From: Argentina anserina
Taxonomy: Eukaryota; Streptophyta; Magnoliopsida; Rosales; Rosaceae
Direction: 5' to 3'
NCBI RefSeq assembly: GCF_933775445.1
Contig: NC_065874.1
Location: forward strand, 15,333,001 to 15,397,000
Length of the DNA stretch: 64,000 nucleotides
In this document: positions 44,798 to 56,333 of the stretch, in pieces
Numbering within the stretch: position 1 is the stretch's first letter
How the letters are laid out: every line of letters starts with the position of its first letter
Translations under genes and position numbers: made by a program
The notes under the pieces: model-generated
Told to the model about the DNA's origin: nothing
Database searches by the model: none
What the model saw: the letters and a program-made list of their open reading frames with translations, nothing else

Positions 44798-46603
44798 TCA
44801 CTGCAACCAAAACCCACCTGAGCTTGCAGTTTTCGTCTGAGCACCTTTCATTTTGTTCATTAACTCCAGGTTGGCATTGTGACCTTGCAAGCCCAGATCT
44901 AAATTCAGATGTGAGCTGGTATTACCCAATTTCTGCAATGCAAACAAAACATCCATCATTGTCAATGATATTGAGAATTTCAATCTATTACTGGTCAAGC
45001 ATCAAGGGCCAACTGACTGGCTGGAGAACAGAAAGAAGATTTGATTTTCACTTTCAACCAGATTACTTGCAACAAATACTTTGCCTTAAAGATAGCCTAC
45101 AAGAAAAATATTGAATATTTTAATGACAAATGTATATTTCACAGAAATAAACAGTATCAATTCACTATAATTCACGTTCTCTTTCAGAACAGTAAAAGAG
45201 ATTCTGATCTGCGTGCAAGAATTACAGTAGTAAACTTTCATATGCATGTGAATAGGAGTGAGAAAGTTTGACATGATTTTAGATTGGTAGTTTCAGCTTC
45301 CCCTAACTCACCCAAGAGTGTCTTTAATGATAATTGTTTAAATGGTTATTTATACCCTACATCTATAAGACTATAATAACATCTATCATTCTAACTTACT
45401 AAGAAATTCAAGGAAAATCAAAAACCATTTTTCCTCCCAATCCGGACAGATACTATGGCCAGGTATTGCAGAGCTATGACCATCAGATCATAGACTTTGG
45501 TTGAAGCACCAACACCACACTCAGTTGAATTTTTAGTAATCTTCAAATTGGTTAAAGATGAGAAAATATGAACTTTGCAGAAACCAAGTAGTATTTTTGG
45601 GTACAGAAAGAATCAAGTCAATGAACCAAATGAGAAAATTGAGTTATAAACCAATAAAAATTTATGTGACAGACAACACCACCTCACAGGGAAAGGAACA
45701 TAAAAAGAAATGTAGAATCTATGCCACAAACAAAAAGCAAAACGCGCAATACTAATGGAATGGTAGTTGAGTAGCAGCTTAAAAAAGGTCCTACCTCAGC
45801 TTCTTGGTTCTTGATTTGATCCATGTTTGACTTCCCAAACATCTTATCAGTCAGCACTGTAGATTGCTCTCCTTCACTAGTGTTCTCCACATCCTCCATG
45901 TCCTCAATCTTCTTCTCCACCGACTTCTTCTGGTCCTCTAGCGCCACAACCTGCACACATGACTCCATCATTACCATTTAACCCCTGCTGATAATCGCAA
46001 CACGTAGCAACTTTGCACATAACCAACAACATTTTTCATCCTTCAAAATCAAAACCTCAAGTAAATTGCAACGCTGAACCTTCTTTTCGATTCTAAACAT
46101 CTCTCAAAGTCAAAACCTCAAGACCTAAAATGCTCGAAAGTTGCATCAAATTTCTTGAGTAATTCAAACCCAACATAATATATCAACCTCAAATTGCAGA
46201 GTATGCTAACTTCACACAAATTGTCTAGTTAGGTCTGCAACTAAAAACCCTAAATTTCCATAAACCCTAACTACTCCAATCTTCACACACAGTTGATACA
46301 AACACTTGAGCAAGTTGCTAATTCACTTACAGGAGTGTAGCGGAACCTCCGGCGGGGGCGCTCATCGGCGGTGGAGGAGTTAGCGGCGGCGGAGGAAATA
46401 GGGGTCCAGCGGCAGAGGAGGAGGCGAGAGTTGTTGTCGTTGTTACGGGCGTTGGATTGGGAGCGAGAGCTGAAGGCAGAGGAGGGTGATGGAGGCACGT
46501 GGACCCACTTCTTCTTCCACCTCCTGACTGGGCCGCTGAACACGGTGGTTGTTGGACCGTACCTCGAGGAGGCTCGGCTCAGTCTCGACCCGGCTCCCTC
46601 CAT
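44798..46603 (-). CDS. Small plant protein, 'golgin family A'-type (At5g55210-like)
   Basis: Three exons on the minus strand, 46603-46331, 45950-45795 and 44932-44798, join in phase 0 to 187 residues. The N-terminal part is basic and Ser-rich (MEGAGSRLSRASSRYG, TVFSGPVRRWKKKWVHV, LLLCRWTPI), followed by RRRFRYTP, then a charged helical part (VVALEDQKKSVEKKIEDMED), and a C-terminal part with SSHLNLDLGLQGHN and FWLQ at the end. No signal peptide or membrane segment is seen. From memory this matches a conserved plant protein annotated 'golgin family A' beside Mge1 in Arabidopsis; its function is not known to me. A possible earlier in-frame Met lies upstream, but 46603 begins the conserved part. 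Neighbours: GrpE (convergent) and trigger factor (divergent). Confidence 0.8.
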
Positions 46604-47610
46604 CTTCGACTCTGTGGTGTTTCTGCTCTCTTGGTTTCTTTGGGGTTGTGACTCGTGAAAAAGAGTGAGAGGGAGTGAGTTAGAGCAGAGATTCTTTTTG
46701 GTATGGAATTGCAACGACGCCGTATGGGCGTTGCGACGAAACGCGCCTTAATTGAAAACATCTACTTTGACATTGTGTGGGTTCTTTTTTTTTTTACTGA
46801 TAATTTTATAGTCAACCCTTCATCTAAAATCTAAAATGAGATTCTATTCATACCATTTAAAATAACACTTAGACCTTATTTTTTTTCTCAAGTTTATTTT
46901 GATTTTTTCAACACATGTAAAATTATCAAAAAAAAAATATAATAAAAAAAAAGGAAAAAAAAACAAGAGAATTATCAACCTGCCTATTTTAAAATAGAAA
47001 ATATAAATAATATTTTTCGTCAATCAATTATTTATGTATTTATTTCAAAAAAAAACCTCAACTTAGAATAATAAATTAAATAAGATGAATTAATTAATTT
47101 CATTTTTATTGTTAAAAATATAATAAATAACATTATTTAATCTTCATGTATCAATTGAAAAGCTACATAGCATTTTTTATAAATGTCGATTAGGACCGGA
47201 GAGGAAAAATTGTTCAATATATATTAGAATTTTTCGTGTTGATTTTACTGTTTGGTGAGTTTCAAATCAATGAATGAAAAAAAGAACAAATTATTAATTA
47301 TAAATTTAAGAGTGAAAGAGAAAATTAATTTAAGAAGATGGATTATATATGTAATTACTAAGAATTTTTTGAGTTATTTATAATAATTGAATAAAATAGA
47401 ATTGGAAAGTTATTAATGGATAATATATTGATTTGATATCTAATAATGATATATTGATTATGGGCATTTTCGAAAAAAATATGGAGGTCTAAATAGCATT
47501 TTAAGTATTTGTAAAAGTAAAAGAGAGGTCTACTAAATGAGGCTATTTTTGGAGGTATGAATAGAAGCTCTGAAACCCAAATAATCTCTATTATAGAGGA
47601 AAAATATCAA
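46604..47610. other. Upstream region of the golgin-A-type gene, AT-rich
   Basis: The first 150 bp should hold the promoter. The rest is AT-rich with A-runs at about 46,930 and no recognisable element ends or genes. Confidence 0.4.
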
Positions 47611-47614
47611 GTTT

Positions 47615-47985
47615 TAGTTCCAACAGCTCCTCTAAATTGTCCTCTATAATAGAGAAAGTGGGAAGAGAGAGAAATAAAATCTCTAAAGTTGTAGAATTTT
47701 TAAAATCTCTATAATTTTCAAACCAATCTCTAAACTTTATTTCTCACCCAAAAAAATCACTCACCATCCTAAAACTTAACAAAAAAGAAGAAGTAATTAT
47801 TATCATTCCTTATCTAGTCTTGGTATGAGATTCAATTTGATTTTGTATAAATACTATTTGCATTTAATTTTATACAATAGAATATAAGAGCTGTTAGAGT
47901 TGATGTCTTTTTATTTTAAAGATTTGGTGTTTTCATTTTCTATAATAGAGAATTTTAAGATGAGTTGTTGGAAATGCTCTAACAA
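47615..47985. mobile_element. Probable MITE (TTCCAACAG type)
   Basis: The left arm TTAGTTCCAACAGCTCCTC...CCTCTATAATAGAG and the right arm TTTCTATAATAGAGAATTTT...GAGTTGTTGGAAATGCTCTAA are diverged inverted repeats. The pattern GAGCATnTCCAACA is common in plant MITEs. Ends are approximate and no clear target duplication was seen. Confidence 0.5.
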
Positions 47986-48557
47986 AGCCGAAAGGAATTT
48001 AAGGTATAATCACTCTCTAAGAGATGTTTTTTACAAGCTAAGATTCGAACAAAGGAGGTCTTATTACCAAGAATAGTATCTTTGTAGCGTCCGCTCCCTT
48101 GTGGGTTTTCCCTTCGATACATCATACATGAAAAGGTTATTACCTTGTCCAATCTTTTTCAGGTTGATCGAAATGGAACATGTACATTTATAAGAGCATC
48201 TGTATGACTCCATCTGATACTAATGTTAATGAAAGTCACAAACATATCAATCACCATCCTTTGAGATACTAACATGTGTCCCAAAATTTAACAATGGTTA
48301 ATTTGTTAGAATAAATGTTAACTAGCCTTGCCCACATAAGCTATGCATATGCAAAATAATTTTGCAATTTTAGATAATCTTACAGTCCTTTTTAAACAAA
48401 TAATAATAATTTTACTTTTATCATGATATTTATAATTATTAGAGTGAAAAGTGGGGGATGGTGGGAGTACTTAAAAGTTATTTTCTTTCTTTTTTTTCTT
48501 TTAATTTTGTTTATAAGTATTTATTTATTTACCATAATATGCTTCTAATATTAAAAA
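47986..48557. other. Intergenic, no gene
   Basis: AT-rich spacer. Nothing supported beyond the 9-bp flank TATTAAAAA at its right end. Confidence 0.5.
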
Positions 48558-48715
48558 GGGAATTGTTATTAACACACCATTTTTGATAATAACACACCTT
48601 ATATATTTTTTATTACTCTTTTAATGCACTCTCCTACTTTTGCTTGGTTATTATTGGCTTAAATCATTAGTGGGGTGTGTGGATAACAAAATAGGGTGTG
48701 TCAATAACACTACCC
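48558..48715. mobile_element. 158-bp Mutator-type MITE
   Basis: Ends GGGAATTGTTATTAACACACC and GGGTGTGTCAATAACACTACCC are inverted repeats. Perfect 9-bp flanks TATTAAAAA (48549-48557, 48716-48724) show insertion. No gene. Confidence 0.88.
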
Positions 48716-48753
48716 TATTAAAAATTATTTCAACATAATATATGGTAGGGGTG

Positions 48754-49332
48754 CGGCTATTGCCACCCTAATTCACTTTGTTCACCCTACATATAACTTT
48801 TTTATTTTAAATTTCCTTTATTACCCATTTACAATACCTAAATTAGTTTTTTTCTAATACGACTTTATTCACTTGTTTAAATACGTACCCAGTTTCTTTC
48901 TCTAGATATCACTCATCAATCTTTTTTTTTTCTGTCCCGAAACTAAACTAATTTTCCTCCCGATCTTTCTCTATAAGAACTCAAAGCATATGAAAAGAAT
49001 TAGCAGAAAGCATTAGATGAAATATTTCATGTTTAGGTTAACTTCTCCCTCAGCCGCTTGCGTAACAACTGGAAAGTTAATTTGATATTCATGTATATGC
49101 TTCAAATTTAATCATAATGAACAGTATGAATTCATATATCCACATGAAAATGATCATGCGTTCATTTTGTTTTTGTCAACATAAAACCCTAAACATAAAT
49201 AATGTAATTTATAACAACTTATTGTCCTATAATGTAAATTAAGATTAGGTTATTTTAGTCTTTTAATAAATCAATATTGTGTAGAGTGAACAAAGTGATT
49301 CGTAGGGTATAGGGGATGTGTATTTTACAGCC
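48754..49332. mobile_element. MITE with long terminal inverted repeats
   Basis: Left arm CACCCTAATTCACTTTGTTCACCCTACA and right arm TGTGTAGAGTGAACAAAGTGATTCGTAGGGT are inverted copies, with GGCTATTGCC and TTTTACAGCC near the ends. AT-rich centre. Target duplication not resolved. Confidence 0.65.
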
Positions 49333-49468
49333 ATTTCAGTTGATAACGCAGGTTTCCTTTATATAACATAGTATTCATAAAACAACATTAATTAATTAAT
49401 TAATTAATATTAAAAGTCAATTAAAAGAGAGAAACTAGGAAAGAAATAAATTTAAAAACATATGTTCT

Positions 49469-49502
<34 letters not shown>
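49333..49502. other. Short spacer with ATTA and TA repeats
   Basis: Contains (TTAA)n at about 49,390 and (TA)n at about 49,479-49,502 that borders the foldback elements. No gene. Confidence 0.7.
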
Positions 49503-49506
<4 letters not shown>

Positions 49507-50849
49507 CATATCCAGAGTGAACTTTCTCTCTGAAATTACAAAGTGAAGTTTCAATTTTAGCACATTTTTCGGTCAAATGTTTTCATCACAAGTAATTCAA
49601 TATTTAGGTATGTAATTCAAGATCATCTCTGCAAAATTTCATCTAATTTGGTTATCGTTAAGGTATTGAAATTAGATTAAATCAATGAACAAATTAAATC
49701 TGTTCAACATAAACCGTTTATGTAAATCTCAATTTTGAAAGCTCAAACCATTGTCAAATTGAATGAAACTTTGCAGAGATGATCTTGAATAGCATACATA
49801 AATAAGAAATCACTTGTGATGAAAAACGTTGATCGAAAAGTGTGTTAAAATTGGAACTTCACTCTGAAATTACAGAATGAATGTTCTCTCTGGATAGGAA
49901 CTGTGTGTGTATATATATATATATACAATCTCTATCCAGAGTGAAGCTTCATTCTGAAATTACAGAGTGAAGTTCCAATTTTGGCACATTTTTCGATCAA
50001 ATTTTTTCACCATATATATACAGTCTCTATCCAGAGTGAAGCTTCACTATGAAATTACAGAGTGAAGTTCCAATTTTGGCACATTTTTCGGTCAATATTT
50101 TTTACCATAAGTAATTCAATATTTAGATATGTTATTCAAGATCATCTATACAAAATTTCATCCAATTCGGACATCGTTAAGGTACTGAAATTAGATTAAA
50201 TCAATGAATGAATTAAAATTGTTCAACATGAACCGTTCGTATAAATCTCAATTTTAAAAGCTTAAGCCATTGTTGAATTAAATGAAACTTTGTAGAGATG
50301 ATCTTGAATAGCATACATAAATATTGAATCACTTATGGTAAAAATATTTGACCGAAAAGTATGCCAAAATTGAAACTTCACTCTGTAATTTCAGAGTGAA
50401 GTTCCAATTTTGGCACATTTTTCGATCAAAATTTTTCACCATATATATACAGTCCCTATCCAGAGTGAAGCTTCACTCTAAAATTACAGAGTGAAGTTCC
50501 AATTTAGGCACATTTTTCGGTCAATTTTTTTTCACCATAAGTAATTCAATATTTATATATGTTATTCAAGATCATCTATACAAAATTTCATCCAATTCGG
50601 ACATCGTTAAGGTACTGAAATTAGATTAAATCAATGAATGAATTAAAATTGTTCAACATGAACCGTTCGTATAAATCTCAATTTTAAAAGCTCAAACCAT
50701 TGTCGAATTAAATGAAACTTTGTAGAGATGATCTTGAATAGCATACATAAATATTAAATCACTTATGGTAAAAATATTTGACTGAAAAGTATGCTAAAAT
50801 TGAAACTTCACTCTGTAATTTCAGAGTGAAGCTTCACTCTGGATAGGGA

Positions 50850-50852
<3 letters not shown>
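49503..50852. repeat. Cluster of foldback MITEs in TA-rich DNA
   Basis: Units begin CAGTCCCTATCCAGAGTGAAG and end CTTCACTCTGGATAGGGACTG, bounded by TATATA. Whole copies: 49503-49903 and 50450-50852. A further copy, 50021-about 50393, lost its right end. Fragments of the left end lie at 49926-50012 and about 50393-50441. Whole units are near-palindromes over about 400 bp, since the inner text (AGATCATCTCTGCAAAATTTC) also recurs inverted. Flanking TA fits Tc1/mariner-type or TA-targeting MITEs. No gene. A transcript would fold into a long hairpin. Confidence 0.88.
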
Positions 50853-50884
<32 letters not shown>

Positions 50885-51830
50885 CGTGAAATATATGTAT
50901 TGATGATGTGGAATTGTGAGATGTTATATTTGAGTATATATGGTGTAATTGTTAATGTTGGCAGATGAGACCGGAAGAGAATAAAATGTACATTCTGGTA
51001 ATTTGGTTTCTTGGCATGTTCTTTTTCATGTTTTGTTGTGATGAGAATCGCTTGGTTGGACTTATAATATATCATGGCTGGATTGATATGTTGTAGGTGG
51101 TTTTTAACATAGAGTCATATTAAAAATGTTTTATCTTCGGACGACCACATTGGTGACTGTAGTGAATACAACATTATCATGGTTGGATTGAAATGTTGTA
51201 AGAGTGGTTTTTAACGTTGAGTCATGTTAAAAATATTTTTGTCTCGGACGGTCACCGTTGTTGTGACAATGGAAATTAAATCGAGAACTTTGGCCGGGCG
51301 TTGGTTATGATCAATTAGAGCTCTAATCTGTCTGTCGTAGCACTGCATGTGAGGTAACCAAGTAGGGTTATCTTTTCAAGCTCATGAGTGCATGTGTTAA
51401 AAGAGAATTTATTTATGATATTTTCTTTTTGGTTGTTGAGGTGTAAAAGAAAACAAGAGTGAGTTGTTTTTTGGGTTTGAATGAGGATTCTTGATTTCAG
51501 GTTGAGGTGTTGGTTTTTCTCATTCCTAGCGTCTAGTGGTGTACTTGTGAGAATTCTTAAACTATGTTTTTATGCTGGAATCACTAATCTTTATCTTGTG
51601 TTTTGTTCGAGTGTGATTTGTGGAGTTTGATGTTGTTGCTTATGTTTGAGAACTTTTGAGCATGTGTTATGTAGTTAAGTTTACTCATACGAGCTTTACC
51701 GGGTTTGTTTGTTGACAAAGCGGTGCGTCAATACATGGTGTAGGGTTATATGTGCAGGTGGAGGTATTCAGGTTCGCAGTATGAGAGATTAGAGAAGTTG
51801 TGTACACCGATATAAGGGTGATGAGAGTAT
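50853..51830. other. No gene; duplicated ~105-bp segment
   Basis: A (TA)n tract (50853-50881) is followed by AT-rich DNA. The phrase ATCATGGCTGGATTGATATGTTG (about 51,072) recurs as ATCATGGTTGGATTGAAATGTTG (about 51,177), each followed by GTGGTTTTTAAC and CGGACG, so about 105 bp are doubled. May be LTR-retroelement sequence, not proven. Confidence 0.5.
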
Positions 51831-53530
51831 AAATATCCATATTTTTAGTACATTATTCCCCATATTTAGTGTCTCTAATTCCTTAATAATATTAATTATA
51901 ACTCATATTGTTGTTGATAGGTCAAAAAAGATGCAAGAAGAACAAAAATGAGCTTAAAACGCATAAATGTAGCCAAAGAAGGAAATAATGAATGCAAATA
52001 CTGAAAGGAGTAGGATTCATGTCGTGACCAGGAGAAGTGTGAAGGTTTCGAATCATCAAAGGTAAAGAAGAGTCCTATTTGGACTAGGAAATCTCATCAA
52101 ATGTCAAATCCTAGAAGAAGAATAAAAGGAGGAAGAAGATATTCAAGGAAAATCAAATCCTAAAAGAATCATGAAATTTCATGTGCACGTCATCCATTTC
52201 TTATGGACTCCTCATGACAGCTCACAATGAGCCAGAAAATGTGGCATATATGGATAGAAAGTTGTTTGAGTCTAAGTTCCGTAGGATTTAGAATCACATT
52301 GATATCTATTTCCTAGAGGAAGTTATGACATGATCATTACGCGGAGGTCAGTTCTGCCAATTTTTAGAAATCCTAAAGAAAAGAGAATTCGTGTGAAATT
52401 GAAGATCCTTTGAATATTCTTTGACATTTATCTTCGAAATATACATGCTAAGGAAGGAAAATATGGAGGAATATTATCAGAATTGAAATCCTAAAGATTG
52501 GAGACGTTTGGAGATCGCAAAGAGATCTAGGTGCATTTAGGGTTTTGCTAACTTGTTCTCCACACAAAGGGAAGCTTTCTCATTGGTTGGAGGATATTTT
52601 GGACATCCAAATCAGACCCTATGCAATCCAATTCGTGATCTATATATAGAGACCAAGAGGAGACCTCAAAACAATCTTTTTACACAATTCTTCTATCATC
52701 TTTAGTTGCTTAAGTTCAAAAACTATGAGTAGCTAAACTCTTCTAGTTAGGGGCGAGGTTTGAAGCCCAAATTATGTAAGAGACAATATGTTTATGCATC
52801 TATAATTTCAAGGTATGTTTGTGAGATTGATTCTTCTAATCTTGTTTTATTAATATCGTTTGCATGTTTTGTGTTTACTGGTTTCTCTATAAATATGAAG
52901 CATGTAATTGTTGCTAGAATTAGGGTTTACGCTAAGTGATCCTATTCATAAGTAGCAAGAACTATAGAAGAATAGTTTATATCAAATCAATTAGAATTGC
53001 ATAGTAGGTTGGCGTTTCACCCTAGGATGGATTCTATTGTCAATCACTTCCATATGTGCTTAATGATCTTTGCATCTATTGAATATACTTCTTATGTGCA
53101 TTCACTAAGAGTTTTGAGATCTCATGTTTAGAATGATTTTATCTTGAGTGCTACACTAAGTTAGATAACATAAGAAAAGTAATATAGAACTTATGCATGT
53201 GTTCATGGTTTGTTCTTGATTGATATCTTTCTCACTACATATTGGAATTATGATGCATAACATGTCTTGATCATATTGGTGGTGGATTTCCGAGTTTCTA
53301 GCATTATATCCCTCTTGATCGTGATATTATCTATATGCCTTGACCGTGTCACAGATCGAAGCCCCATACTTGTGTTATTGAGTCATTAGTTAGTTTAACT
53401 GTGTCTAGTTAGTCAGAGTCATAGTTGTTTAGGTTTGTAATGGTTATTTGTTTGAGTCTTAGTATGTCTTAGTTAACATAATTGGTTAGAGTACCCTCAA
53501 TCCCCGGCCAAGAACGATACACTACTTTAT
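51820..53530. repeat. Possible LTR-retroelement remnant
   Basis: The text from GATGAGAGTATAAATATCCAT through TACCCTCAATCCCCGGCCAAGAACG (about 53,490) has the style of long plant LTRs (TATA-like start, ordinary non-coding body, closing CCCCGGCCAAGAACGATACACTAC). No gag or pol reading and no second copy in the window. Judged on style only. Confidence 0.3.
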
Positions 53531-53677
53531 CATATACTACAATGCGCAAAAAAAAAGTTATAATTGAGAGACCATTTTAGTCACATCAAAGGGTAATATT
53601 TAAAGTTCATTTGAATTATCACGTTTTCGAATTTGAATTTTATTGTTCAAAATTGGGGCGTGACAACCACCTCCCTT

Positions 53678-55623
53678 TAGGGCTCGTCAACGGGCCGGGC
53701 CGGGCCGGGCCTTAATAAATTTAAATAAGTGGCGGGCCGGGCCGGGCCGGGTATTTTTAAAAATACGAAGATCTAAGCCCGCCCACCTAAGGCGGGCCTT
53801 GCGGGCTTTTGCGGGCCGGGCCTTGCGGGCTTTTACGGGCCGGGCCTTACGGGCTTGTATTAGAAAAATAATATAATACTCTAATTTAAGGGTTTGAAAC
53901 AATAAAAGAATTGTTAGAAAACATTCTAAAACAAAAGTCACAAATAAATTCTGGTTTCGAAATATTATCGATCGACACCAATAGATGTGATTGATATATA
54001 TATTTAGGGACCGTGTAAAAATTTCATCCAATTCGGACCTCGTTTAACCGTCGAAATTTTCGGTCAACAAAAAAAAGTGGCGTTTTCACATAATAAAATC
54101 TCATTGACCGGGGCTTTGTCAAATAGATTTCTTCAGTTCGACCACGCACGATAGGTAACAAAAATTAGGTGATTTTAAATATGTAAACAAATTTCCACAT
54201 TCACATCTTGGTAATTGGTCCTCCCTTAGGGCATATTAGTGTTGTTTTTGGTTTACCGGAAATTCCGACGGTTAAACGAGGTCCGAATTGCATGAAATTT
54301 TAAAATGATCATTAAATATATATATTGATCACATCGGATGGTGTCGATCGATTCCGAGAAGTTTCCTTCATATAGTCGCTTCATAATGTGATAGTTTTAT
54401 TATAAACCTAATATAAGGTTATAATACATTAGTGGACACTTCGGCGATCGACAACTCAAATTCAAAATATGGTCGATCGACACCAGTAGATGTGATCGGT
54501 ATATATATTTAGGGACCCCGTAAAAATTTCATCCGTTTTGGACATGGTTTGACCGTTCGTATCAACGGTCAACTAAAAAAGAGGCGTTTTGACATATTTA
54601 AACCTCATTGACTGAGGCTTTGCCAAATAGATTTATTCAGTTCGACCGCGCACGATAGGTAACAAAAATTAGGTGATTTCATATATGCAAACGGCTTTCA
54701 GCATTCACATATTTGTAATAAGTCCTCCCTTAGGGCATAATAGTGGTGTTTTCGATTTACCAAAAATTCCGACGGTCAAACGAAGTCCGAATTGGATGAA
54801 ATTTTTACAGGGTCACTAAATATATATACCAATCACATCGGCTGGTGTTGATCGATCCCGACAAGTTTCTTTCATAGAGTTGCTTCATAATGCGTTAGTT
54901 TTAATATAAACCTAATATAAAGGGTATGATACATTAGTTGACGCTTCGACGATCAATAACTCTAGTTCGAAATAAGGTCGATCGACACCAGTAGATGTGA
55001 TCGGTATATATATTTAGGGAACCCGTAAAAATTTCGTCCGTTTTGGATATTGTTTGACCGTCCGTACCTACGGTTAACAAAGAAAAAGGCGTTTTGACAT
55101 ATTAAAATCTTCTTTGACCGGGGCTTTGCCAAATTGGTTTCCTTGGTGCGACCACACATAATCGGTGACAAAAATTAGGTGATTTCAGATATGCAAACGA
55201 CTTTTTGTGTTCGCATTTTGGTAATGGGTCTTCTCTTATGACATATTAGTGTTGTTTTCGGTTTACCGGAAATTCCGACGGTCAAACGAGTTCCGAATTG
55301 GATGAAATTTTTACAGGGTCACTAAATATATATACTGATCATATCTACTGGTGTCGATCGATCCCAAGAAGTTTCTTTAATATAGTTGCTTCATAATGCA
55401 ATAGTTTTATTTTAAACCTAATAAAATATGTATGTATAATATTTTATTATTTGGCGGGCTTTTACGGGCCGGGCCGGATTTCACACCTCTAATTTAAGCC
55501 CGGCCCTCTACCCACGGAAGCGGGCTTTGGCGGGCTTTCTCGCGGGCCGGGCCGGGTAAAAGCCCGTCGGGCTTGCGGGCCTCCGCGGGCTTTTCGGGTC
55601 CGCGGGCTAAATGATGAGTCCTA
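53678..55623. mobile_element. hAT-type element with three tandem foldback units
   Basis: Perfect 8-bp flanks CCTCCCTT (53670-53677, 55624-55631) and ends TAGGGCTCGTCAACGGGCC / (inverted) TAGGACTCATCATTTAGCCC mark an hAT insertion. Both subterminal zones are packed with GGGCCGGGCC and CGGGCTTTT. The body is about three direct units of about 505 bp (anchors TATATATATTTAGGGA at about 53,994, 54,499 and 55,004). Each unit is itself an imperfect palindrome: CCAATTCGGACCTCGTTTAAC pairs with GTTAAACGAGGTCCGAATTG, and GTCGATCGACACC with GGTGTCGATCGAT. No transposase. Confidence 0.9.
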
Positions 55624-55631
55624 CCTCCCTT

Positions 55632-56333
55632 GTTATCTCCCATGGCTATCCTCTTCGTTTCTCTATCTATCTCTATCTGCTTTGTGCCATACTTCAAACT
55701 ATGAATAAGATCTTGACAAGACTTGAATTAATTCATTGACAATGAGGCCTATATATAGGCACATGATAAACTATCCTAAATGATCTTGAACTCCTTACCA
55801 ATACATGAATCCATATCCTTATCTAATTAGAGAGAAATTTTTATATGCTACCCTAGTACCGCGTGACAATGCTTAGTGGTACTCCTTACCTATTATATTT
55901 CGACACGTGGATTTATTATACCAAAATCATAATCTAACATATTTTTATTATTTGTGAATTGACCTTCATGGGTATTGATGATTTAGGATTTATAATTTAG
56001 TGTTTAAGATTTTAGAAAGATTTAAAATAGTCTTTAACAAAATAGCTAAAACATAATTTTTCTTTAAATCTTGCGTGTCAAATTGTAATTTAAATAATAG
56101 ACAACTAGATATTACCACGTAGTGCTACAGTAGCACATAAAAAATTCTCTCTTATTAGGACAGCAAACTTGAGTTACCCAGTAACATTTGGATTCAATGC
56201 AAAACGGCGCCGCATCACTTTTCTTGGATAATCCCCATTTTACCCTCTATCTTAGCTTTAGCAGACAACCTCTGAGAGCTCAAACTCTTTGTTCTGCAAA
56301 CACTGCAAAGCAAAACCAAACAAAGGCAAACCA
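55632..56333 (+). promoter_or_regulatory. Upstream region of the trigger factor gene
   Basis: No gene. From about 56,180 the sequence becomes less AT-rich and leads to the ATG at 56334. Open frames here on both strands are shadows of the leader. Promoter boundaries cannot be set by eye. Confidence 0.4.

Noticed and set aside
49503..50852. CRISPR-like spaced repeats
   Set aside because: Units are long palindromes in plant nuclear DNA with TA flanks, without uniform repeats and spacers.
53687..54031. Repeat-rich minus-strand frame (KARKARPAKARKAR)
   Set aside because: It is the translation of the GGGCCGGGCC/GGGCTTTT subterminal repeat of an hAT element, not a protein.
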